Part shown: positions 1 to 4,861 of the stretch, piece by piece
Position numbering within the stretch: position 1 is the stretch's first letter
Layout: each line of letters opens with the position of its first letter
Source of the DNA: an uncultured bacterium
GTDB taxonomy: Bacteria; Patescibacteriota; Saccharimonadia; Saccharimonadales; Saccharimonadaceae
Length of the DNA: 5,164 nucleotides
Direction: 5' to 3'
Assembly (NCBI GenBank): GCA_937922985.1
Contig: CALAKV010000008.1
Location: 1 to 5,164 of the forward strand
Program-made: the position numbers and the translations under genes
The notes under the pieces: model-generated
What the model was told of the DNA's origin: nothing
Seen by the model: only the letters and a program-made list of their open reading frames with translations
Databases searched by the model: none

Positions 1-53
1 GCGCGCGGTTTGGGACCGTGAGGTCGAAGGTTCGAGTCCTTTCACCCCGACCA
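1..53 (+). tRNA. tRNA-Pro(UGG), 5' end cut by the window edge
   Basis: This is the 3' part of a proline tRNA, starting within or just after the D arm. The anticodon stem is 4-8 paired with 16-20, with one G-U pair. The loop TTTGGGA (9-15) carries anticodon TGG at 11-13. The T stem is 26-30 with 38-42 around TTCGAGT (31-37). The 3' acceptor strand is 43-49, followed by discriminator A50 and an encoded CCA (51-53). The 5' acceptor strand and D arm lie outside the window, so the acceptor pairing cannot be checked. A terminator follows 16 bases later, so this is the last or only gene of its transcript. Confidence 0.93.
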
Positions 54-69
54 ATACAAGATTGTTACA

Positions 70-99
70 GACATAACTTTGACGAGTTGTGTCTTTTTT
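70..99 (+). terminator. Rho-independent terminator of tRNA-Pro
   Basis: GACATAAC (70-77) pairs with GTTGTGTC (86-93), with one T-G pair, around an 8-base loop. A run of six T follows (94-99). It closes the tRNA-Pro transcript and separates it from arcC. Confidence 0.85.
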
Positions 100-113
100 A
101 TTATGAAATAATA

Positions 114-142
114 TTGACTTTCTAAAAAACTTATGCTATAAT
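114..142 (+). promoter_or_regulatory. Housekeeping sigma promoter of arcC
   Basis: A -35 box TTGACT (114-119), a 17-base spacer and a perfect -10 box TATAAT (137-142) preceded by TG at the extended -10 position (134-135). Transcription should start near 149, giving a leader of about 34 bases before the arcC ATG. No operator-like repeat is evident around it. Confidence 0.88.
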
Positions 143-182
143 TTATCTATATTATTAAATTAAAAACAAAAAGGAAAAATAA

Positions 183-1118
183 ATGTCAAAAATCGTTGTT
201 GCACTTGGTGGCAATGCTTTACAAAAAAATGGTGAATTAACCGCACAGGTTCAAGAAGAAGTTGCAAAAGAAACAGTTCAAAAGCTTATTCCTCTCATTA
301 AAGATGGTCATGAGTTAGTGATTGTTCATGGTAATGGCCCACAAGTTGGAAATCTAGTCCTTCATGAAGAAGCCGGAAATTCACCTTCAACCCCTGCAAT
401 GCCCCTTCATGTTAGCGTGGGAATGACTCAAGGAATGATTGGTTATTGGATCCAAAAAGCTTTAAAAGAAGAACTTTCAAAAAACGGAATTTCGAAAAAT
501 GCTACAACCATTGTTACTCAAGTTGAAGTTTCGAAAGACGACCAAGCTTTTAAAAACCCAACAAAGCCAATTGGCCCATTCTATTCCGAAGAAGAAGCTC
601 AAAAGGTTGCAGCCGAAAAAGGTTATGTCGTTAAAGAAGATTCCGGGCGCGGATGGCGGCGAGTTGTTCCTTCACCAAAACCAATCCATATTCTTGAAAG
701 TGATGCGATTATTGACTTTATGAAAACTGGTGCAATTGTTATAGCGGCCGGTGGTGGTGGAATTCCAATAGTTTCAAATGGAAAGAATTCTTTCGAAGGA
801 GTTGATGCCGTGATCGATAAAGACTTTGCCGCAGAACTTTTAGCTGAAAAAATTAACGCCGATACACTATTAATTTTAACCGGTGTTGATAACGCAATGA
901 TTAATTATGGAAAAGAAAATCAACAAGCTTTGAGTGTAATTTCACCAGAAGAAGCAGAGAAATATATTAAAGAAGACCAATTCGGCGCAGGTTCAATGCT
1001 ACCAAAGATCCAAGCTTCACTAAAATTCGCAAAAACTGGTGGAAAAGCAATCATTACGAGCCTTGAAAACGCTCAAGATGCAATTTCGAAAAATCTTGGA
1101 ACAATAATTACACAATAA
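183..1118 (+). CDS. arcC: Carbamate kinase
   Basis: Cytoplasmic carbamate kinase, which reversibly transfers phosphate from carbamoyl phosphate to ADP; in the arginine deiminase pathway this is the ATP-yielding last step. At 311 residues it has the usual family length and the amino-acid kinase fold. Visible landmarks are the N-terminal VVALGGNAL (5-13), HGNGPQVGN (49-57), PTKPIGPFY (126-134), GRGWRRVVPSP (155-165), the glycine-rich AAGGGGIP (188-195), DKDFAAELLA (212-221) and the C-terminal GAGSMLPK (268-275). These separate it from aspartate and glutamate kinases. The start is fixed by an in-frame TAA directly before the ATG and by AAGGA (171-175) seven bases upstream. It has its own promoter and terminator. 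No arcA, arcB or antiporter gene is in the window, so the source of carbamoyl phosphate is not shown here. Confidence 0.96.
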   Translation: MSKIVVALGGNALQKNGELTAQVQEEVAKETVQKLIPLIKDGHELVIVHGNGPQVGNLVLHEEAGNSPSTPAMPLHVSVGMTQGMIGYWIQKALKEELSKNGISKNATTIVTQVEVSKDDQAFKNPTKPIGPFYSEEEAQKVAAEKGYVVKEDSGRGWRRVVPSPKPIHILESDAIIDFMKTGAIVIAAGGGGIPIVSNGKNSFEGVDAVIDKDFAAELLAEKINADTLLILTGVDNAMINYGKENQQALSVISPEEAEKYIKEDQFGAGSMLPKIQASLKFAKTGGKAIITSLENAQDAISKNLGTIITQ

Positions 1119-1123
1119 AACCT

Positions 1124-1155
1124 AAAATTAGCCTCTCGAAAGATCGGCTAATTTT
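1124..1155 (+). terminator. Terminator of arcC, probably bidirectional
   Basis: AAAATTAGCC (1124-1133) pairs perfectly with GGCTAATTTT (1146-1155). The apex can extend by TCT/AGA closing a CGAA loop, with two bases bulged. It begins five bases after the arcC stop. The stem has an A-rich 5' side and T-rich 3' side, so it can also stop minus-strand transcription that passes the pyk terminator. Confidence 0.85.
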
Positions 1156-1169
1156 ATTTGATTAATATA

Positions 1170-1204
1170 AATAAAAATAAGCGTTCCCTACTTGAAACGC
1201 TTAT
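1170..1204 (-). terminator. Terminator of pyk
   Basis: ATAAGCGTT (1177-1185) and AACGCTTAT (1196-1204) form a perfect 9-bp stem around a 10-base loop. Read on the minus strand, the stem is followed by TTTTATTT. It sits 18 bases beyond the pyk stop codon. Together with the arcC hairpin it insulates the two convergent genes. Confidence 0.85.
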
Positions 1205-1222
1205 CTTATTTATTTTATAAAA

Positions 1223-2653
1223 TTAGATTGTTCGAACGCGAATTGTATCAGTTCCACCAACTAATCCAGGTTGACGACCAGAAACAATAACAACTGTTGC
1301 TTTCTCTTTATTACCAAATGTTCCATTAGCTTTTAGTTCTTTTGCGAGTTCAAGACCAGCAAATTCACCATCTGGGCGGATGAAGCTTCGGGTTGCATAA
1401 TTTAAACCAAGTTGTTGAGCAACACGATTTGAGCTTGTTACAGCATAAATTGGAAGTGCTGGGCGGTTTGCGGCAGCAGTTGCAGCAGTTTGTCCAGATT
1501 TAGTTTCAACAATTAAAGCATCTGCGTTAATTTGCTCTGCAAGCTCAACTGCAGCAAGAGAAATTGCATTTAAAGCTTCATCTTCACCGCGCTCAACAAT
1601 ATCATCAATTGGCGAAACTGCTGCGTGTTCTTGAGTATACATAATAACATCACGCATCGCTTTTACAGTTTCTTCTGGGTATTTACCAGTTGCAGATTCG
1701 TCTGAAAGCATTACAACATCAGCACCTTGAATTACAGCGTTAGCAACGTCAGAAACTTCCGCACGAGAAGGTTGTGGATTATCAACCATTGAACCCATTG
1801 TTTGAGTTGCAACAATTGAAATTTTTCCATGTTTTCGACAAAGAGCAACAGCTTTTCGTTGGATAATTGGTACAACTTCTGGAGCAACTTCATAAGCCAT
1901 GTCGCCACGAGCGATCATCACACCATCAGCAGCAAGAACGATTTTTTCAAGTTCTTCATCAGAAACAGCTTTTTTAGTTTCAATTTTCGCAATAACTTGT
2001 GCTTCGCTATTATGACTCACAAGAAGCTGACGAACGTTTTCAATATCTTCAGCAGTTTGCACAAAGCTCATCGCTACATAATCGATGTCTTGAGTTGCGC
2101 CGAATTCAAGATCCCGCATATCTTTTTCAGTAATAACATCACCACCAAAATCTGTATCTGGCAAGTTTAGGCCTTTTCGGCTCATTAAAGTTCCTTTATT
2201 CAAAACTCGCAATTTAATTGCAGTATTTGAAGGCACTTCAATAACTTCTGTTCGAACTTTTCCGTCAAAAATATAAACAGGCTCACCAACTTTAACCTTT
2301 TCGGCCAAGTTGTATTGAACTGGCAAATTAGCCGAGCCATCATGCTGCTGAATTGCGTAGTCAAGAACCAATTCATCACCTTCATTAACTTCAAAACGAT
2401 TATCTACAATATCTCCAAGACGAATCTTTGGACCTTGCAAATCTTGCAAAATTGCAATTTCACGACCTAGCTTTTTGCTAATTTCGCGAACTGCTTTAAT
2501 TTTTGCAGCATGTTCTTCATATGAGCCATGAGAGAAATTCAATCGAGCTCCGTTGATTCCTGCGTTGATAAGTTTTTCGATCATTTCAGGGCTGTCGCTT
2601 GCTGGGCCGATCGTAGCCAAAATTTTTGTTCGTTTGTAAACATTATTTTCCAT
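1223..2653 (-). CDS. pyk: Pyruvate kinase
   Basis: Cytoplasmic pyruvate kinase: phosphoenolpyruvate + ADP to pyruvate + ATP, the last step of glycolysis. At 476 residues it is a standard-length enzyme without the extra C-terminal PEP-utiliser-like domain of many Firmicutes. It starts with TKILATIGPAS (9-19). Active-site landmarks are ARLNFSHG (36-43), LQGPKIRLG (72-80), the catalytic-lysine segment IAKIE (K223, E225), metal-binding MIARGD (D251) and ATQ (T283). The B domain spans roughly 80-180, and the C-terminal domain ends in the VIVSGRQPG region (456-464). The usual MLSGETAAGKYP reads MLSDESATGKYP (315-326). The ATG at 2653 is the only plausible start: an in-frame TAA lies four codons upstream, inside the -10 box. 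No ribosome-binding site is present and the promoter predicts a leaderless mRNA. It converges on arcC and diverges from tRNA-Glu. Confidence 0.97.
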   Translation of the reverse strand: MENNVYKRTKILATIGPASDSPEMIEKLINAGINGARLNFSHGSYEEHAAKIKAVREISKKLGREIAILQDLQGPKIRLGDIVDNRFEVNEGDELVLDYAIQQHDGSANLPVQYNLAEKVKVGEPVYIFDGKVRTEVIEVPSNTAIKLRVLNKGTLMSRKGLNLPDTDFGGDVITEKDMRDLEFGATQDIDYVAMSFVQTAEDIENVRQLLVSHNSEAQVIAKIETKKAVSDEELEKIVLAADGVMIARGDMAYEVAPEVVPIIQRKAVALCRKHGKISIVATQTMGSMVDNPQPSRAEVSDVANAVIQGADVVMLSDESATGKYPEETVKAMRDVIMYTQEHAAVSPIDDIVERGEDEALNAISLAAVELAEQINADALIVETKSGQTAATAAANRPALPIYAVTSSNRVAQQLGLNYATRSFIRPDGEFAGLELAKELKANGTFGNKEKATVVIVSGRQPGLVGGTDTIRVRTI

Positions 2654-2661
2654 ACTTATAC

Positions 2662-2670
2662 ATTATACCA
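2662..2670 (-). promoter_or_regulatory. Extended -10 promoter of pyk (leaderless)
   Basis: On the minus strand the sequence reads TGG then TATAAT: a perfect -10 box with the TG extension. The position 17 bases upstream holds only TTTTTT, so recognition probably relies on the extended -10. Transcription would start near 2654-2656, zero to two bases before the pyk ATG. Confidence 0.75.
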
Positions 2671-2694
2671 CTTTTATTTTTATTAAAAAAGGGG

Positions 2695-2723
2695 TTGCAT
2701 TATTTTTTAAAGTTTGTTATAAT
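2695..2723 (+). promoter_or_regulatory. Promoter of tRNA-Glu
   Basis: A -35 box TTGCAT (2695-2700), a 17-base spacer and TATAAT (2718-2723) preceded by TG at 2715-2716. The predicted start is near 2730, leaving a 5' leader of about 36 bases for RNase P to remove. It points away from the pyk promoter. Confidence 0.83.
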
Positions 2724-2765
2724 TAAAACGAGTTGTTGCTTTATCACCCCAAAGCTCAGCTCAAT

Positions 2766-2840
2766 GGTCTTATCGTCTAACGGTTAGGACACCAGGTTTT
2801 CATCCTGGCAATCCGGGTTCGATTCCCGGTAAGATCACCA
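2766..2840 (+). tRNA. tRNA-Glu(UUC), complete with encoded CCA
   Basis: A full cloverleaf. The acceptor stem is 2766-2772 with 2830-2836, including one G-U pair. The D stem starts at 2775. The anticodon stem CCAGG (2792-2796) pairs with CCTGG (2804-2808) around TTTTCAT, giving anticodon TTC at 2799-2801. The T loop is TTCGATT. The discriminator is A2837 and CCA is 2838-2840. UUC reads both GAA and GAG. It is a single-gene transcript with its own promoter and terminator. Confidence 0.97.
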
Positions 2841-2854
2841 AAAAGAAATTATTT

Positions 2855-2887
2855 AAAATCACTTTTCTAAAGATTAGTGATTTTTTT
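2855..2887 (+). terminator. Terminator of tRNA-Glu
   Basis: AAAATCACT (2855-2863) pairs with AGTGATTTT (2876-2884) around a 12-base loop, and the T run continues to 2887. The same stem sequence recurs in the larger hairpin at 4867-4912. Confidence 0.87.
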
Positions 2888-2985
2888 AGTTTATCTTAAT
2901 CTTAAAAAATATATTCCTTAATGTTTATTAAAAAATCTAAATAGAAAGATATATCTTGTAAAAATAAATTTGCGTCAATGCATTA
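2888..2985. other. AT-rich spacer with no recognisable gene
   Basis: Stop codons are frequent in all frames, and I see no promoter, RNA gene or repeat that I can support. It lies between the tRNA-Glu terminator and the tRNA-Gln-fragment terminator, so neither strand is expected to be transcribed through it. Confidence 0.6.
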
Positions 2986-2989
2986 TCAA

Positions 2990-3038
2990 AAATAAAAAGC
3001 CAAGATAAAGAGTTTAAAATAAACATTTTATCTTGGCT
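2990..3038 (-). terminator. Terminator overlapping the tRNA-Gln 3' end
   Basis: AGCCAAGATAAA read on the minus strand from 3038 pairs perfectly over 12 bp with its complement at 2998-3009, and TTTTTATTTTT follows. The upstream arm includes the last five bases of the tRNA-Gln (A72, G73, CCA), so the terminator stem is built partly from the tRNA terminus. An intact terminator on this side supports 3038 leftward being the original chromosomal flank. Confidence 0.85.
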
Positions 3039-3083
3039 GGGATGGAGGGATTCGAACCCCCGAATGCCAGGACCAGAACCCTG
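3034..3083 (-). pseudogene. 3' half of tRNA-Gln(CUG), probable attachment site
   Basis: Read on the minus strand: anticodon loop TTCTGGT (3078-3072, anticodon CTG), stem strand CCTGG (3071-3067), T stem GGGGG/CCCTC around TTCGAAT (3056-3050), acceptor strand CATCCCA (3044-3038), discriminator G and encoded CCA (3036-3034). A72 and G73 are typical of glutamine tRNAs. The upstream anticodon strand is CAGGG instead of the CCAGG needed, with one mismatch. No D arm and no 5' acceptor strand TGGGATG occur upstream. This is therefore not a working tRNA. The break in the anticodon arm and the adjacent integrase match a tRNA-targeted att site. An old deletion is the alternative. Confidence 0.82.
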
Positions 3084-3107
3084 CCAACCAATAAGAGTAT
3101 TTGGGTG

Positions 3108-3140
3108 TATAGACTTTATCAGCAGTGATAAAAGTCCATA
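3108..3140 (-). repeat. Long hairpin upstream of the tRNA-Gln fragment
   Basis: The arms 3108-3121 and 3126-3140 are complementary over about 14 bp, with one G-T pair and one bulged base, around a four-base loop. On the minus strand it lies in the predicted RNA between the promoter at 3179-3207 and the tRNA fragment. No T run follows in either direction, so it is not a terminator. It could be an RNA structure or a protein-binding site near the integrase core site. Confidence 0.6.
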
Positions 3141-3153
3141 TTTTCATTTACTT

Positions 3154-3168
3154 AACGCTTTCTGCGTC
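3154..3168 (-). repeat. Small hairpin in the leader of the tRNA-fragment transcript
   Basis: On the minus strand GACGC (3168-3164) and GCGTT (3158-3154) can pair around AGAAA. It would lie about 4 bases from the predicted transcript start. A 5-bp stem like this can arise by chance. Confidence 0.35.
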
Positions 3169-3178
3169 TTATGTTCCT

Positions 3179-3207
3179 ATAATATCACACCCGAGCTAAA
3201 AAGTCAA
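3179..3207 (-). promoter_or_regulatory. Near-consensus promoter reading into the tRNA-Gln fragment
   Basis: On the minus strand TTGACT (3207-3202), a 17-base spacer and TATTAT (3184-3179), with TG at the extended -10 position (3187-3186). It begins four bases past the integrase stop codon and predicts a start near 3172. The RNA would run about 185 bases to the terminator near 2990. It covers no open reading frame of note, only hairpins and the tRNA 3' half. Confidence 0.75.
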
Positions 3208-3210
3208 TAC

Positions 3211-4131
3211 CTAAACATAAGTTTTTTCTGAAAAAGGTATTTTAAAGTAGTAAATCTCTTCGTTGAAAATTCTTCGATAAGAATTACCAAGTTTATTTTG
3301 AAGGTGATGAAGGTAAATTTGAGTCGTTCGAATATCTGCGTGTCGTAATAGCTGCTGAATTTCATAAATATCTGCACCCCGTTCGGCTAAATTAGTCGCG
3401 AAAGAATGTCGAAGTTGGTGCGGGTGAAAATTCTTAAATCCGCATCGTTCAAATTGCCGTTTTAAGCGCTTTCGGATCGCCTTTACAGTCAAAGGTTGTC
3501 CAGAAGCGCTCGCAGGGCTTCTCCATAAGAAATCGTGGTCGAAAAGTCCATTTTTAGCAATATAATTCTCAAGTTTTAAGCTGGTTCTGAACGAAAAATA
3601 AACATAGCCAAACTTTCGCCCTTTACCAATTATCGCAATTCTCCCCTTTTCAAAATCAATATCGCCAACCTTAATATTTCGAAATTCTGAAATCCGTAGA
3701 CCACTTTCGAACAACAAAGCAATTGAAAGTTTCTCGAACTCTGGTGAACTTTTCAAAACATATTTAATTTCATTCTCACGATAAAAGATATAATCTGGTG
3801 TTTTGTTTACTGATTTAATTTTCTGAATCATAATCGGTCTGATTTTTGGTCTTCTCTCATAATACTCCACTGCCCACCTCAAAAAGCACCGCAAAGTTTT
3901 TAGTCGTGTGTTTATTGTTTCCACGCCATAAGTCCTACCTGTCAAATTGCCCGAGAGCATCCCATTTTTCCACTCAATAAAAGTCTCCAAATCAAGTTCA
4001 AAGATATCATCAATCATCGTCTGCTTTACAAATATCCGCAAAATAAACTTCTTCGTTCCAATTGTTTGCTCTGTTAAGTTTGTGATATTCTCGCACCAAT
4101 TTAAATATGTTTCAATTTGTTCATTAATCAT
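3211..4131 (-). CDS. Tyrosine recombinase / integrase (XerC/XerD-like)
   Basis: Site-specific DNA recombinase of the tyrosine family. An N-terminal SAM-like core-binding domain covers about 1-105. The catalytic domain follows with all expected residues: R146 in ESGLRISEF, K170 in IIGKGRKFG, H238 and R241 in HPHQLRHSFA, H264 in LLRHADIRTT and nucleophile Y273 in QIYLH. At 306 residues it has XerC/D length and lacks the extra arm-binding domain of lambda-type integrases. A ribosome site (AGGAG, five bases before the ATG) supports the start. The gene lies beside a broken tRNA-Gln, so its job is more likely integration and excision of an element at that tRNA than chromosome dimer resolution. Chromosomal XerC/D cannot be excluded by sequence alone. 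The stop is TAG. The C-terminal tail after residue 285 is lysine/aromatic-rich and variable in the family. Confidence 0.93.
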   Translation of the reverse strand: MINEQIETYLNWCENITNLTEQTIGTKKFILRIFVKQTMIDDIFELDLETFIEWKNGMLSGNLTGRTYGVETINTRLKTLRCFLRWAVEYYERRPKIRPIMIQKIKSVNKTPDYIFYRENEIKYVLKSSPEFEKLSIALLFESGLRISEFRNIKVGDIDFEKGRIAIIGKGRKFGYVYFSFRTSLKLENYIAKNGLFDHDFLWRSPASASGQPLTVKAIRKRLKRQFERCGFKNFHPHQLRHSFATNLAERGADIYEIQQLLRHADIRTTQIYLHHLQNKLGNSYRRIFNEEIYYFKIPFSEKTYV

Positions 4132-4178
4132 TTCATCTCCTCTCGCTCTATATAAAATTAAAAAGAATTAAACAGAAA

Positions 4179-4190
4179 TTCTATATAGAA
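4179..4190. repeat. 12-bp perfect palindrome upstream of integrase, possible operator
   Basis: TTCTATATAGAA is its own reverse complement. Its core TCTATATA recurs at 4147-4154, 33 bases nearer the integrase start. A perfect dimeric site about 50 bases before a start codon is compatible with an operator, but the AT-rich background makes chance plausible. Confidence 0.4.
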
Positions 4191-4270
4191 CTAAACTTCG
4201 TTAAAATTTGCTAAAAATTTCCCCTCCATTTCAGAATCTTCTATTGATAAAAATTGCGTTCAATGTTTTA

Positions 4271-4310
4271 ATATTTTACAAATTTACATTTTATTTCCTT
4301 ATATTTTACA
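4271..4310. repeat. Direct repeat ATATTTTACA, two copies 30 bp apart
   Basis: Exact copies lie at 4271-4280 and 4301-4310, with an extra TTACA at 4284-4288 between them. The spacing is about three helical turns, so bound proteins would lie on one DNA face. It could be arm-type or accessory-protein sites, iterons, or chance in AT-rich DNA. Confidence 0.35.
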
Positions 4311-4356
4311 GATATTAGAAAATATTATATAATAATTTAGCTAAAACGCAACAAAC

Positions 4357-4379
4357 AACACTTCCACAAAGTGTTTTTA
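4357..4379. terminator. Weak terminator-like hairpin downstream of the 135-residue gene
   Basis: AACACTT (4357-4363) and AAGTGTT (4369-4375) pair over 7 bp around a 5-base loop. On the plus strand TTTAT follows; on the minus strand, where the gene ends at 4403, only GTTTGTTG follows. The stop would be inefficient, so some read-through into the integrase gene is possible. Confidence 0.35.
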
Positions 4380-4402
4380 TAGTTTTGTCAAATTGTTGTA
4401 AA

Positions 4403-4810
4403 TTAACTTAAATTAAAATTATGTTTCATTGCTTGAAATTTAGCGTAGCTAGAATTATTAAAGCTTTTCGAGGTTATTTCATCGCATTCATTTTGTTTTT
4501 TCCGCTCTCGCTTTTCAGCTAATTTTGAAATTTGTCTATTTAGAAATTCTCGCATTATTTTTAAAGTTTTTTCAAGGTTTTTCTTACTCCAAATTTTCGC
4601 AAAATAACCCTTTTTATCTTTAATTTTACCCGCAAAAGACGCATTTTTCATCATTTTCACGCTCGCCTCGAACTCTTTGCTAAAATTCTTCTGGCGATTT
4701 CGAAACATCGGCAAAAAACTATTGCCATCTATAAATTTAGTTGCATCGCCAAGAGCTTCACGCATTTTTGAATTTCGCAAATCATCGCGAATAATTGTTA
4801 TTTTTTTCAT
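4403..4810 (-). CDS. Hypothetical lysine-rich 135-residue protein
   Basis: I do not recognise this protein. It has no signal peptide or membrane segment. It is strongly basic: by my count about 33 Lys/Arg against 15 Asp/Glu. A short beta-like start (KKITIIRDD) is followed by mostly helix-prone sequence. A charged helical stretch covers about 76-106 (SKKNLEKTLKIMREF, then AEKRERKK at 98-105), and the tail is polar. The segment GYFAKIWSKKNLEKTLK (68-84) looks the most motif-like. Such composition fits a nucleic-acid-binding accessory protein, but that is inference. The start is supported by TGGAG (4820-4816) five bases before the ATG. A consensus promoter and a structured leader lie upstream. 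It is 271 bases from the integrase gene on the same strand, within the putative element. Confidence 0.7.
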   Translation of the reverse strand: MKKITIIRDDLRNSKMREALGDATKFIDGNSFLPMFRNRQKNFSKEFEASVKMMKNASFAGKIKDKKGYFAKIWSKKNLEKTLKIMREFLNRQISKLAEKRERKKQNECDEITSKSFNNSSYAKFQAMKHNFNLS

Positions 4811-4861
4811 ATTTACTCCATCTATTGTTATTTTAGAGTAAAATTCGAAGTATTTATTTTC

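Larger units (their letters stand above)
4132..4402. other. AT-rich intergenic region upstream of the integrase gene
   Basis: No supportable gene. It contains a perfect 12-bp palindrome at 4179-4190, an exact 10-bp direct repeat at 4271-4280 and 4301-4310, and a small hairpin at 4357-4375. A perfect -35 box TTGACA lies on the minus strand (4391-4386), but no -10 follows at proper spacing. I find no clear integrase promoter, so the integrase may be read from upstream or from a weak or regulated promoter here. Confidence 0.55.

Noticed and set aside
499..723. 74-codon open frame inside arcC on the same strand
   Set aside because: It overlaps well-conserved carbamate kinase sequence in another frame, and its product is low-complexity Lys/Leu-rich; a shadow frame.
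1829..2170. 113-codon plus-strand frame opposite pyk
   Set aside because: Antisense to the conserved catalytic region of pyruvate kinase, Phe/Ser/Asn-rich, with no ribosome site; a shadow frame.
2200..2394. 64-codon minus-strand frame inside pyk
   Set aside because: Lies in another frame of a confidently identified gene and has no supporting signals.
3178..3183. Plus-strand TATAAT reading toward the integrase gene from its 3' side
   Set aside because: No plausible -35 lies 16-18 bases upstream, whereas the overlapping minus-strand promoter matches at -35, spacing and extended -10.
3034..3207. Intact tRNA-Gln with an intron, or a tmRNA
   Set aside because: No 5' acceptor strand complementary to CATCCCA and no D arm occurs between the promoter and the fragment. 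There is no tmRNA tag reading frame, and the anticodon and T arm are those of an ordinary tRNA-Gln.
4131..4139. Tiny frame ATG-AAA-TGA just before the integrase, its TGA overlapping the integrase ATG
   Set aside because: The ribosome site has no spacing to this ATG but a good 5-base spacing to the integrase ATG; most likely chance.
3947..4171. 74-codon plus-strand frame over the integrase start
   Set aside because: Antisense to the N-terminal integrase domain; composition typical of reverse-strand shadows.
4363..4391. Minus-strand promoter from the perfect TTGACA at 4391-4386
   Set aside because: The bases 16-18 positions downstream are GC-containing and bear no resemblance to a -10 box.
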